DNA of 13,001 bases. It comes from Thermoplasmatota archaeon (GTDB lineage Archaea; Thermoplasmatota; Thermoplasmata; RBG-16-68-12; JAJISG01). The stretch covers positions 1 through 13,001 of the forward strand of contig JAJISG010000009.1 of the NCBI GenBank assembly GCA_022848835.1. The letters are read 5' to 3'. This document shows positions 1-7,204 of the stretch, piece by piece; position 1 is the first letter of the stretch; the number at the start of each line of letters is the position of its first letter. The translations under genes were made by a program, and so were the position numbers. A model generated the notes under the pieces. The model had not been told where the DNA came from. It did no database searches and was given only the letters and a program-made list of their open reading frames with translations.

Positions 1-525
1 CTGCACCACGTAGGTGCCAAGCACGATGATCGGGCCGAAGTTGAGGCCCACCACGAACTCCCCCACTCCATGGTAGGCCAGACGAAGGGGAGGGCCCACG
101 TAGGAGTAGAGAGAGACCACCCCGATGAGGCCGATGAGAAGGAGGAGGTAACCGCGAATCAGGAATAGGTAGATTCCGATGAGACTACCCACTGATAGAA
201 AGCTGAAGGCCACCAGAAAGTGGGCCCTGGGAGATATGATGCCCGTCGTCAGCACCCTTCCACCCCCGGCAAAGGGGTTCTGATGTGTTATCGCCAGATC
301 ATTGCCGCTCTTGAAATCGAAATAGTCATTGAACATGTTGGTGGCCAGGTGAATGCATGCGCCGCCTACGACCGTCAATAGCAGTAGAAATAGGTCGAGG
401 CTGCCGAGATGCAGAAAGGCCACCGAGGCGCCCACTCCCAGGGGTATGAAAGAAGCTGTCAGGAATGGCGCCCTAAGGGCCTTCAGCCACAGGGTCCGTT
501 TGTCCGTCGGGCCGGCGGTCTCCAT
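1..525 (-). CDS. menA: MenA/UbiA-family prenyltransferase, partial (C-terminus beyond window)
   Basis: Membrane enzyme that transfers a polyprenyl chain to an aromatic acceptor, most likely 1,4-dihydroxy-2-naphthoate in menaquinone synthesis. The visible 175 residues begin with ATG at 525 and run off the window in frame. The first Asp-rich motif NDYFDFKSGND is at residues 66-76, followed by a Gly-rich GGGRVLTTG stretch (87-95) and by YSYVGPPLRLAYHGVGEF (140-157), which is the pattern of MenA rather than of the archaeal lipid enzyme DGGGP synthase. Hydrophobic segments lie near residues 20-40, 44-60, 103-122, 125-142 and 158-174. The second Asp-rich motif should lie outside the window. The PAS gene ends four bases upstream, so the two are probably cotranscribed and no separate promoter is needed. 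Membership of the UbiA family is secure; the exact acceptor is inferred. Confidence 0.88.
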   Translation of the reverse strand, partial: METAGPTDKRTLWLKALRAPFLTASFIPLGVGASVAFLHLGSLDLFLLLLTVVGGACIHLATNMFNDYFDFKSGNDLAITHQNPFAGGGRVLTTGIISPRAHFLVAFSFLSVGSLIGIYLFLIRGYLLLLIGLIGVVSLYSYVGPPLRLAYHGVGEFVVGLNFGPIIVLGTYVVQ

Positions 526-529
526 CCAA

Positions 530-865
530 CTACACCACTACCGTCCGACCCATGTATCCTACTATTTTCCCCTCCCTGTAAACTGGCCGGACGGAGAGCC
601 GGGCTTTGAACTCAGTCCCGTCCTTCTTCACGAAGACTACCTCCTCCTCGAAGAGACCCTCTTCAGCGGCCTGCTTGAGGAGCCTGGGGACGAGTTCCTC
701 GACAGCCTCAGGCTGGTGGAAGATCGCCACCGACTGTTTTCCCACCACCTCCTCCGAATCCCATCCGAAGAGCTTGGCAGCGCCTTCAGAGTAGCTCTGA
801 ACAATCCCTTCAAGGTCGGAGGTTATGACGGATACGTCCTTTCCCTCTTCCTCTTCTCCTGACAT
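530..865 (-). CDS. Free-standing PAS-domain sensor protein
   Basis: A 111-residue cytosolic protein that is almost entirely one PAS fold. After a short acidic start (residues 2-8) come the first strands and the 'DLEGIVQSYSEGAAKLFGW' segment (17-35), the 'EEVVGKQSV' turn (38-46), a helix, and the closing strands 'VVFVKKDGTEFKARLSVRPV' (76-95) and 'GKIVGYMGRTV' (99-109). PAS domains sense redox state, light or small ligands and usually sit in kinases or regulators. This one has no output domain and no transmembrane segment, so it must act through a partner. It ends four bases before the prenyltransferase and is divergent from a Bat-type regulator. The start ATG is about 30 bases downstream of a TATATAT box and has no Shine-Dalgarno sequence, which fits a leaderless transcript. 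The ligand is unknown, and I see no residue set that identifies a cofactor. Confidence 0.85.
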   Translation of the reverse strand: MSGEEEEGKDVSVITSDLEGIVQSYSEGAAKLFGWDSEEVVGKQSVAIFHQPEAVEELVPRLLKQAAEEGLFEEEVVFVKKDGTEFKARLSVRPVYREGKIVGYMGRTVVV

Positions 866-888
866 GCTATCGAATCTTCGTTATCGTT

Positions 889-900
889 CCCTATATATGT
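889..900. promoter_or_regulatory. Single symmetric TATA box shared by two divergent genes
   Basis: TATATAT at 892-898 is the only good TATA element in the 66 bases between the PAS start codon (865) and the HTH_10 regulator. Its centre is about 30 bases from the PAS ATG and 33-37 bases from the likely regulator start. Being self-complementary, it could be read in either direction, so the two genes may compete for, or share, one promoter. Inferred from spacing only. Confidence 0.5.
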
Positions 901-908
901 CAACAAGG

Positions 909-922
909 GTTAACATGTAAAC
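909..922. promoter_or_regulatory. Imperfect 14-bp inverted repeat, candidate operator
   Basis: GTTAACATGTAAAC matches its own reverse complement in six of seven base pairs. Its left half also pairs with TGTCAAC at 898-904 (six of seven), giving two nested repeats. It lies just downstream of the shared TATA box and over the presumed transcription start of the regulator, a position where a bound protein would block initiation. No binding protein is known; autoregulation by the adjacent HTH_10 protein is a guess. Confidence 0.35.
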
Positions 923-931
923 GGTGATGGC

Positions 932-1615
932 CTGCGGAAGGCAGTTCTCTCCTTCAAGACCAGCAACCTGTGTGACCTAGGCCTCCTGAACCCTCGGTTC
1001 TTTCTCCACAATGAGTCCCTCGAGGTGCTAGAGACCTTCGATGTTGACGAGAGACACATAACCCAGATCGTGAGGGTCCGGAGGAGGAGCAGCATGCCCG
1101 ATGATGGGGAGCTGAAGGAGAATGAGGCGGAGCTACTCTCAAGGTATAACCTGAGCTACTTCCAGGTATTGAGGAGGGATGAGGAGAGGAGGGAGTTCAC
1201 CGCTCTAATCAAGCAGAAGACGAACCGGACTCTCGAGGACATTCTCAGGGAGCTCCATCTAGATGTCTTCCCGACCTTCCCCATCATCATAAGGGAGGAT
1301 GAGAGCATCATGTCTCTCTGTGCAAAACAGGATGAGCTGGGGAAGGTCCTCAAGGTCCTCCAGAGGATAGAATTGCCCTTTGAGGTGAGATCCTTGGGTG
1401 AGTACACGCCACCGGTATCTGAGTGGGGTGGCAGCATCACCGAGAGGCAGAGGGAGGTTCTCAGGCTCGCCCTGGAGCTCGGATACTACGAGGTTCCCGC
1501 CAGGACAAACCTCACTGACCTCGCCAAGGTGATCGGTATCAGCAAGGCCGCCATGAGCAAGAATCTCAGGAGGGCGGAGGGCAGGGTTCTCAGCTCCTTG
1601 ATACATGGAAGATAG
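932..1615 (+). CDS. Bat-like HTH_10 transcriptional regulator (5' end uncertain)
   Basis: Archaeal DNA-binding regulator of the bacterio-opsin-activator (Bat) type. The C-terminal HTH_10 domain is unmistakable: ITERQREVLRLALELGYYEV, then LTDLAKVIGISKAAMSKNLRRAEG, about residues 169-225 if counted from 932. The upstream part resembles the N-terminal ligand domain of such proteins. There is no PAS or GAF domain in this chain. The frame is open from 914, but the first conventional start is GTG at 1025, which would give only 196 residues and remove a plausible first strand (LRKAVLSFKTSNL). I therefore place the start near CTG 932 (227 residues). An ATG at 928 is out of frame by one base, so a sequence error or real frameshift near 930 is possible. 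Function in DNA binding is secure; target genes are unknown, the divergent PAS/prenyltransferase pair being the obvious candidates. Confidence 0.8.
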   Translation: MRKAVLSFKTSNLCDLGLLNPRFFLHNESLEVLETFDVDERHITQIVRVRRRSSMPDDGELKENEAELLSRYNLSYFQVLRRDEERREFTALIKQKTNRTLEDILRELHLDVFPTFPIIIREDESIMSLCAKQDELGKVLKVLQRIELPFEVRSLGEYTPPVSEWGGSITERQREVLRLALELGYYEVPARTNLTDLAKVIGISKAAMSKNLRRAEGRVLSSLIHGR

Positions 1616-1634
1616 ACCGGAAGGTGGTCGCAAT

Positions 1635-1810
1635 ATGCATTTAGTCGGGGTCGACCTGGCCTGGTCACTTAGGAGGACCTCCTGGACTCGATTCTCTGCG
1701 CTTACATTTCCTACTGCTACTGGTATTGGGGGACCTCGAAGTGTGTCGTCTTAGGCACTGTGGAGGATGGCTACATGGTCCTGCCCACGGATGACCGACT
1801 TCAGAAGCTC
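1635..1810 (+). pseudogene. Possible decayed fragment of a DUF429 (RNase H-like) gene
   Basis: The 273 bases between the convergent regulator and Nudix genes hold no intact gene. ATG at 1635 opens a 39-codon frame beginning MHLVGVDLAWS, which strongly resembles the amino end of DUF429 proteins (predicted RNase H-fold nucleases, usual start '-VGVDLAWS-'). Family-like pieces then continue in other frames: GDLEV near 1729-1743 and VLGTVEDGYM near 1747-1776. About 50-60 residues of a protein usually above 200 residues are represented. I read this as a truncated, frameshifted relic. The match after the first 11 residues is weak, so a short random frame is the alternative. Confidence 0.35.
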
Positions 1811-1888
1811 CTCACCCCCATGTCCACGAGGATGAACCATCTGAGCCCTTCACGACAGGTGTTCCTGACAACCCTCACGGCCTTGACC

Positions 1889-2485
1889 TCATTCAGACTC
1901 GCCCTCCGGCTCCAGACCCGTTTCGAACAGGGCTGTTATGATACGATAGGTCAACCCCCAGATGACCCCCTCACCGTGAAGGAAAGCTGGGACCACCAAT
2001 TCATGCCCTCGGGCCTCCACCTTCTTGGTTGTCTTGGATTGTCTGAGTCGCGACAGCGAGGCCCAGAAGGCGTCTCTTACCTCCTCCCCCTCTTCCACCA
2101 CCGCCTCCTTCCTCAAGGAGTAGACGAATGGGAACACCAGAAGCTGAGGTGCGTTTGCGGGCCTTATCTGGTGTAATCGACCCAGGGAGAGGCAGGCGGT
2201 GTCCAGATCGATGGAGACCTCCTCCATGGCCTCTCGGCGGGCGGTCTCGGAGAGAGATGTGTCCTCAGGATCTCTCATGCCCCCTGGCAAGGCAATCTGG
2301 CCTGACCACGGATCACCCTCACGTCTTATCCTCTCAATAAGGAGAATCTGCAGCTCGCCCTTCCATTTTCTGAGGATAAGGGCCACGGCAGCCGAGGAGG
2401 AGTCCTCTCTTGTTTCTGCGGACTCCGGCAGCAGCCGGCTCCTCAGATCTCTCTCCCAATCCTCCATTCCGAAACTGTTTGACAT
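1889..2485 (-). CDS. Nudix hydrolase, CoA-pyrophosphatase (NudL)-like
   Basis: A 198-residue soluble hydrolase that should cleave a nucleoside-diphosphate-linked substrate, most likely CoA or acyl-CoA. The segment ILLIERIRREGDPWSGQIALPGG corresponds to the UPF0035 motif that precedes the Nudix box in CoA pyrophosphatases. The box itself reads GGMRDPEDTSLSETARREAM followed by EEVSID, with the catalytic REx2EE core intact and Ser in place of the usual Gly near its end. As in other NudL/YeaB proteins, the box departs from the textbook spacing at its first Glu. ATG at 2485 has GGGAGA directly in front; ATG 2467 is an alternative. It is convergent with the Bat-like gene and divergent from the Lhr helicase. 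Nudix membership is certain; the CoA substrate is inferred from the extra motif. Confidence 0.87.
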   Translation of the reverse strand: MSNSFGMEDWERDLRSRLLPESAETREDSSSAAVALILRKWKGELQILLIERIRREGDPWSGQIALPGGMRDPEDTSLSETARREAMEEVSIDLDTACLSLGRLHQIRPANAPQLLVFPFVYSLRKEAVVEEGEEVRDAFWASLSRLRQSKTTKKVEARGHELVVPAFLHGEGVIWGLTYRIITALFETGLEPEGESE

Positions 2486-2528
2486 TCTCCCGTTCTGCCT
2501 TGACTGAGTTCCGACTAGTCTGCATATC

Positions 2529-2536
2529 CTTAAAGA
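2529..2536 (-). promoter_or_regulatory. Candidate TATA element for the Nudix gene
   Basis: On the minus strand CTTTAAGG lies about 47 bases upstream of the Nudix ATG, which would give a leader of roughly 20 bases. It is a weak match and is judged by position only. Confidence 0.3.
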
Positions 2537-2572
2537 TCATGCCTAAAGGGCGCTCTAGAGTTAGCAGCGGAT

Positions 2573-2580
2573 TCTTATAT
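2573..2580 (+). promoter_or_regulatory. TATA box for the Lhr helicase gene
   Basis: CTTATATC is centred about 28 bases before the ATG at 2605, so transcription would begin at or next to the start codon. This supports a leaderless message and argues against the longer in-frame start at ATG 2539. A perfect 8-bp palindrome, CTCTAGAG (2553-2560), lies just upstream. Confidence 0.5.
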
Positions 2581-2604
2581 CTACTCAGCGTATCATTTCA
2601 GCCT

Positions 2605-5457
2605 ATGGTCCAAGGTCTTTTTGAGGATCTCTCCACCGAAGTGAGGGATGTTCTGGAGGAGATTGGTATCGAGAGGCCGACGCCTCCCCAAGAGGTGGCC
2701 ATACCTGAAGTACTGAGAGGGGAGGACCTCCTCCTGATAGCTCCTACTGGCAGCGGGAAGACGGAGGCCGTCCTCCTACCCATCTTCGACCTCCTGCAAC
2801 GGGATGAGTCAAGAAGAGGAATCTCCCTCCTCTACATCACCCCCCTAAGGGCCCTAAACCGCGACATGCTCAGGAGGATTGACCACTGGGCCAGTGCCCT
2901 GGGATTCACCGTGGAAGTGAGGCATGGGGACACTCCCACGAAGGAGAGAAGGCGACAGGCGGTCAAGCCTCCCGACATGCTGATAACGACGCCCGAGACC
3001 CTTCAGGCGATACTCCCGGGCAAGGTCATGAAAAAACACCTCGAGCAGGTTCGGTGGGTCGTGGTGGACGAGCTACATCAGATTGCGGGGAACCGTCGGG
3101 GAGTTCAGCTCGCCGTCGGCCTCGAGAGGCTCCGGAAGCTTGCACGAGACTTTCAGGTCTTGGGCCTATCGGCCACAGTGGGGAACCCATCGGAGTTAGC
3201 CGCCTTCCTGGGGGGAGCTAGATCCGAGGCGCGGGTCCTCCGAGTGGAGGCGGAGAAGGAGGTCAAGTATTTCGTCGAGCTACCAGACCCCGTAGAGGAC
3301 GACTACGAGTTGGCTCGCCTTCTATACACATCTCCGGAACAAGCGGCAGTCCTCAATAGAATTGCAGAACAGGTAGAGGAACACGAGGCCAGTCTCACAT
3401 TCGTCAACAGTCGCGTCAATGCCGAGAGTCTGGTATCCAAATTCAACCTCTTCTTCAAGGGAATCGGAGTGCACCACGGCTCGCTGCCCAGGGAGGAAAG
3501 GACCAGGACAGAGGACGACTTTAAAGCGGGGAGGCTTCGAGCCCTTGTGTGCACATCCACCCTTGAGCTGGGCATCGACATCGGCTCGGTGGACTTCGTC
3601 ATGCAGTACATGTCTCCTCGTCAAGTGTCGAGCCTGGTCCAGAGAGTGGGACGCTCGGGCCACACGCTGGACAGAACCTCAGAGGGCGTAATCCTCACGC
3701 TCTCGACGGAGGAAGTCCTGGAATCGGTGGCGGCCATCAAGCGAGCCCGAGAGGACCTAGTCGAGGCGGTGTCCGTCCCCAAGGCTCCTCTGGACGTCCT
3801 CGCCCACCAGGTAATGGGTTGTCTGCTGGACGAGAGTGGCCGCAGTGGCCTTGCCTCCCTGAGAAGGACGCTCCAAGGTGCCTACCCATACCGAGACCTA
3901 TCGAAGGAGGCCTTCTGGTCGGTAGTTGAGTTCATGGGAAGGATGAGGCTCCTGAGGGTTGAGGGGGAGGAGGCGGTGATAACTCGGAAAGGGAGGATGT
4001 ACTACTTCGAGAACCTATCGACCATCCCCGACGAAAAGCTGTGGCCAGTGGTGGACCTCACCACCCAGAAGAAGGTCGGTCTCCTTGGGGATGAATTCAT
4101 GGCCAAGAAGGCCAGGGTGGGCCTCAACTTCGTCGTTCGCGGACAGGCCTGGAAGATGGAGAAAATCGCGGAGGATGGTTATGTCTACGTGAACCCGGTG
4201 ATGGACCCCAGAGCCCTTTTGGCTCGCTGGGACGGTGAACTCCTCCCCATCCCCTTCGAACTCGCACAGGATGTGGGGAGGCTGAAAGGGGAGGTGGTGG
4301 CCAACCTCGTATCGGGGGATCTGGATGAGATAGTGGAGGGCCTCAGGAAGAGGTGGCCCTCGGAGAGGTCGGCCATCAGGAAGGTCCTGAAGGAGCTCAG
4401 GGCCCAGATCGACGCAGGAGCAGCGGTGCCCACAGATGAGACTATACTCGTTGAGGGGTTCGACCGCTACCTGATCATTCACTCTCACCTCGGGGAGAAG
4501 CTCAACTTCACACTAGGTGAGATTCTGCAGGAGGTTCTCTCCCAGGACGACCTGCTTCGCTTCTGGTGGTCCGATGGGTACCGGGTGCTTCTGGAGCTGA
4601 CTGCAGAGATGGAAGACCTGGACCTGCAGAGGCTTGTTGCCAGTCTCTTCGGGTTGGAGGAGGAGCACCTGACTAGGCACTTCGAAACCGTACTCCATGA
4701 GAGGAGCGCCTTCGGCTACTACATGAAGTTCATAGCGGAGAGGTTTGGAGCGCTCAGAAGAGGGCTTTTCATCCGACCCGATGAGCTGAGGGAGATGTCC
4801 ATCCGCTTCCGAGGTAGCCCCATCTACGATGAGACGGTCAGGGAGGTGCTGGAGGAACACCTCGACTTCGAGGGACTTCGGGATCTCTACAGGAGGGTCA
4901 GAGAGGGCAGCACCCATATTGCCACTCACCAGGGCGAGAGGCCGACCCCCCTTGGCTACCCCATCGTCCGTCGTTATATCGAATCCGCAGAACTCCTCTC
5001 CCCGGGTGTCGATGGCGGGGACAACGTGGAGAGGATGAGAAAATACCTGGAACACGAGCTGGTCAATCTACTATGCATGGAGTGCGGGACCCTTCAGGAA
5101 GGTAGGCAGACGGGAGAGCTTGAGAAGATGCCCGAGTGCCCTGAATGCGGCTCCCGCTTGCTGGGTCTGGTTCAGTGGTGGAGCGACCACATTCAGGCTT
5201 GCCTCATGAAGAAGCTCGCTGGGGAGGAGATCAAGGAGGAAGATCTCAAGCTCTTGGTCAAGACGAGGCAGTCGGCGGACATGGTCCTCTCATACGGCCG
5301 AAGGGCGATCGTCGCCCAGTGCGTTTATGGAATCGGGCCTCAGACGGCAGGACGCCTCTTGGCGAAGATGCACGATCGAGAGGAAGACCTCTACCGGGAT
5401 CTGATGGAGGCCAAGATGACCTTCATAACGAATCGCCCGTATTGGGATCGTCCTTAG
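2605..5457 (+). CDS. lhr: Lhr-family superfamily 2 DNA/RNA helicase
   Basis: ATP-dependent helicase of 950 residues, thought to act in DNA repair or nucleic-acid remodelling in archaea. Motif I APTGSGKTEA is at residues 46-55, Ia ITPLRALNRD at 78-87, motif II DELH at 155-158, III SAT at 189-191, V TSTLELGIDIG at 317-327 and VI QRVGRSGH at 346-353. The segment FVVRGQAWKMEKI...DPRALLARWDGELLPIPFELA is the Lhr core that follows the winged helix and sets Lhr apart from other Ski2-like helicases. A zinc ribbon (C824, C827, C845, C848) and a helix-hairpin-helix (VYGIGPQTAGRLL) close the protein, as in other archaeal members. I chose ATG 2605 because it follows a well-placed TATA box and opens directly into the helicase fold; ATG 2539 would add 22 residues. 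A small zinc-finger gene follows 72 bases downstream. Confidence 0.93.
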   Translation: MVQGLFEDLSTEVRDVLEEIGIERPTPPQEVAIPEVLRGEDLLLIAPTGSGKTEAVLLPIFDLLQRDESRRGISLLYITPLRALNRDMLRRIDHWASALGFTVEVRHGDTPTKERRRQAVKPPDMLITTPETLQAILPGKVMKKHLEQVRWVVVDELHQIAGNRRGVQLAVGLERLRKLARDFQVLGLSATVGNPSELAAFLGGARSEARVLRVEAEKEVKYFVELPDPVEDDYELARLLYTSPEQAAVLNRIAEQVEEHEASLTFVNSRVNAESLVSKFNLFFKGIGVHHGSLPREERTRTEDDFKAGRLRALVCTSTLELGIDIGSVDFVMQYMSPRQVSSLVQRVGRSGHTLDRTSEGVILTLSTEEVLESVAAIKRAREDLVEAVSVPKAPLDVLAHQVMGCLLDESGRSGLASLRRTLQGAYPYRDLSKEAFWSVVEFMGRMRLLRVEGEEAVITRKGRMYYFENLSTIPDEKLWPVVDLTTQKKVGLLGDEFMAKKARVGLNFVVRGQAWKMEKIAEDGYVYVNPVMDPRALLARWDGELLPIPFELAQDVGRLKGEVVANLVSGDLDEIVEGLRKRWPSERSAIRKVLKELRAQIDAGAAVPTDETILVEGFDRYLIIHSHLGEKLNFTLGEILQEVLSQDDLLRFWWSDGYRVLLELTAEMEDLDLQRLVASLFGLEEEHLTRHFETVLHERSAFGYYMKFIAERFGALRRGLFIRPDELREMSIRFRGSPIYDETVREVLEEHLDFEGLRDLYRRVREGSTHIATHQGERPTPLGYPIVRRYIESAELLSPGVDGGDNVERMRKYLEHELVNLLCMECGTLQEGRQTGELEKMPECPECGSRLLGLVQWWSDHIQACLMKKLAGEEIKEEDLKLLVKTRQSADMVLSYGRRAIVAQCVYGIGPQTAGRLLAKMHDREEDLYRDLMEAKMTFITNRPYWDRP

Positions 5458-5529
5458 TGCGATATCCGACCACCAAGACGAAACCCTTTTGTGTTCCCAG
5501 GGAATGGATCGGAGAGGCCGGGAAGAGAG

Positions 5530-5673
5530 ATGGCGACTCAGAAGACATACATATGTCTCAAGTGCACCGACATACCGGAGTTTGACAGTTATATCGAGGC
5601 ATGGAGACACTGTAAGGAGAGCCATGACGGGGAGCTCTTCCTGGATAGTAGAATCAGAGTGAAGAAGAGCTAG
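5530..5673 (+). CDS. Small C2H2-type zinc-finger protein
   Basis: A 47-residue protein with one probable zinc site: C9-x2-C12, fourteen residues, H27-x4-H32, close to the classical C2H2 spacing; C28 is an extra possible ligand. A basic tail (SRIRVKKS) ends the chain. Such small archaeal fingers may bind nucleic acid or proteins, but no function can be named here. ATG 5530 is preceded by a purine-rich GGAAGAGAG. An upstream in-frame GTG (5491) would only add a non-conserved-looking leader. It lies 72 bases after lhr on the same strand and may be read from the same message. Its stop is 18 bases from the convergent SAP/zinc-ribbon gene. Confidence 0.72.
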   Translation: MATQKTYICLKCTDIPEFDSYIEAWRHCKESHDGELFLDSRIRVKKS

Positions 5674-5674
5674 T

Positions 5675-5692
5675 GGCTCGGTCTGCCGAGCC
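5675..5692. terminator. Hairpin in the gap between convergent genes
   Basis: GGCTCGG and CCGAGCC form a perfect 7-bp GC-rich stem with the four-base loop TCTG. It fills the space between the stop codons of the zinc-finger gene (plus) and the SAP/zinc-ribbon gene (minus), touching the first base of the latter's stop. The position suits a two-way transcription end. Archaeal termination normally depends on T-runs, which are missing, so this remains tentative. Confidence 0.4.
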
Positions 5693-7167
5693 TAGCCTCG
5701 GAACTTCTTCCCGCAGTCAAGGCACCTGACCTTGTCCCGTTTGCCGACCTTTAGTCTTGAAGAGCCGCAATGATAACAGGTCGGGGCCGGAGGGCTAGGG
5801 GGTTCCCCTTTCTTCGGTTCCTCCTGGAGCGCGGTGAGCTCAACGGCGTCTTCATCCAATTTCGTCGCCTCTAACTGGCTGTTGAAGGCCTTCACAGATC
5901 CGTAAGACCTCTTCGCCATGGCGAGAGCGTCCACGTAGTCGCCTGCATTGGCGTGCTTCACCGCCGCCTTCAGGTCTGCGAGAGCCTCATCGGATTGAAA
6001 GCCAGCCGTTCTTGCTCTGTCTATGGCGGGCTTGATCTCGGCGATGAGCAGCTTCGCCTTTTCCACCTGCTGATCTCTCATCCTGACGACCTTGTCCATG
6101 TGGGACTTCTGGGCCTTTAGTGCAGCCTGCTCCGCCCTGTCTGCCAGCTCGTTGGCCGCGATGAAATCCCCCGAGTCGATGGCCTGCCTGACGTCTTCCT
6201 GGAGGTTCGATGCCCCGCGGACATCTGCCCCGATAGAGCGGCCCTCCTCGATAATGTCCGCCAAGGCGGCCAGAGACCCTCTCAGCTCCTCTATCCTGAT
6301 CTCCTTCGCCTTCCTGACGAGGCTGTCAGTTTCCTCCCTGAGATCGAGGTAATCTGCCCTGTGGTTCTCTTCGAGGGCTCGCAGGGTCTTGGCTAGCATG
6401 GCGTCCGCCTTGATAATGTCCCCACCCATCGCCCTTATCTCTTCCAGGGCTTCCTTTTGAGAGGTCATATGGTCCCTCGCCATGTCCATCTCACGAGTGT
6501 ACAGGTTCAGAGCGGCGGAGGTGAGACTCTCCAGCACCTCGGGAGACCTTATGAAAAGGCCACTCTTGAACGCCTCTCTGGCCTCCTCCAGGCTTCGCTT
6601 CGCCTCCTTCGCCGCTCGGGAGGTTCTGGTTGAGGTTTCCAGGATGCTCTGAGTCGAGGCTATGGCGAAAGCCCAACTAGCCTCCACATAGTCCTTCACC
6701 TTCTCCTCGATCTTGAGGACGGAATCCTTGGCCGTCTTAAGGGCGGCGTCATAGTTCCTCTCACTGAACCTCGTCGCCGCTTCTGAGAGGAAGTGCTCCA
6801 GCTCGGAAAAGTCGACGCTCGCTTTGAGGGCCTTCTCGACCCTGTCGTTGAGGCCTTCAGGCTCGGCCTCTGAATCGGGTTCCTTCGGAGCTTCCTCTTC
6901 CAGCAAGGATGGCTCCACCTCCTCCACCGAGGACGGCTCCATCTCCTCCTCTTCCGACTCGTCCTGTTTCCCATCCAGGATCCGTTCGACTTCAGGGTGG
7001 ACGGCTATGGCATTCACAAGATCTGTCTTGACCTTCAATCCGGATATATCTATCCCGTGCTCCATGGCAAGGGATCTGAGCTCGCCGACCTTCATATTGG
7101 TCAGGCGGTCCCTAATCGTCTCCGATATCTCCTCAAGGCCGTACTCCTCTTCAAATGACTCTTGCAT
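5692..7167 (-). CDS. SAP-like domain / helical / zinc-ribbon protein of unknown function
   Basis: A 491-residue soluble protein that I cannot name. Residues 24-58 (NMKVGELRSLAMEHGIDISG and on) have the two-helix pattern of a SAP nucleic-acid-binding motif. An acidic Glu/Pro/Ser-rich linker covers about 67-108. A long Ala/Glu/Lys/Arg-rich helical region runs from about 115 to 430, with repeated elements such as 'DFIAANELADRAEQAALKA' and 'DYVDALAMAKRSYGSVKA' that look like helical-hairpin (TPR-like) or coiled-coil units. The end is a zinc ribbon with C464-x2-C467 and C482-x2-C485. Two nucleic-acid-type ends joined by a long helical spacer suggest a scaffold or bridging role, which is inference. 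I start at ATG 7167, since the only upstream alternative is TTG at 7230. A TATA box lies about 41 bases upstream, behind a 12-bp palindrome. Confidence 0.8.
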   Translation of the reverse strand: MQESFEEEYGLEEISETIRDRLTNMKVGELRSLAMEHGIDISGLKVKTDLVNAIAVHPEVERILDGKQDESEEEEMEPSSVEEVEPSLLEEEAPKEPDSEAEPEGLNDRVEKALKASVDFSELEHFLSEAATRFSERNYDAALKTAKDSVLKIEEKVKDYVEASWAFAIASTQSILETSTRTSRAAKEAKRSLEEAREAFKSGLFIRSPEVLESLTSAALNLYTREMDMARDHMTSQKEALEEIRAMGGDIIKADAMLAKTLRALEENHRADYLDLREETDSLVRKAKEIRIEELRGSLAALADIIEEGRSIGADVRGASNLQEDVRQAIDSGDFIAANELADRAEQAALKAQKSHMDKVVRMRDQQVEKAKLLIAEIKPAIDRARTAGFQSDEALADLKAAVKHANAGDYVDALAMAKRSYGSVKAFNSQLEATKLDEDAVELTALQEEPKKGEPPSPPAPTCYHCGSSRLKVGKRDKVRCLDCGKKFRG

Positions 7168-7204
7168 GATGCAACGCCTGAGAGGTATCTCGTCTGTCTG
7201 AGGG

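Noticed and set aside
353..862. 169-codon plus-strand open frame
   Set aside because: It runs opposite the prenyltransferase start and the PAS gene, both of which have clear family motifs.
1760..2176. 138-codon plus-strand open frame
   Set aside because: Its second half is the antisense of the Nudix coding sequence; only the first few codons may belong to the decayed DUF429 fragment.
2410..2604. Upstream extension of the helicase frame
   Set aside because: It overlaps the start of the Nudix gene in antisense, looks non-coding, and precedes the TATA box that fits ATG 2605.
4015..5055. Long minus-strand open frames inside the Lhr gene
   Set aside because: They lie opposite well-conserved helicase sequence and have no recognisable motif or promoter.
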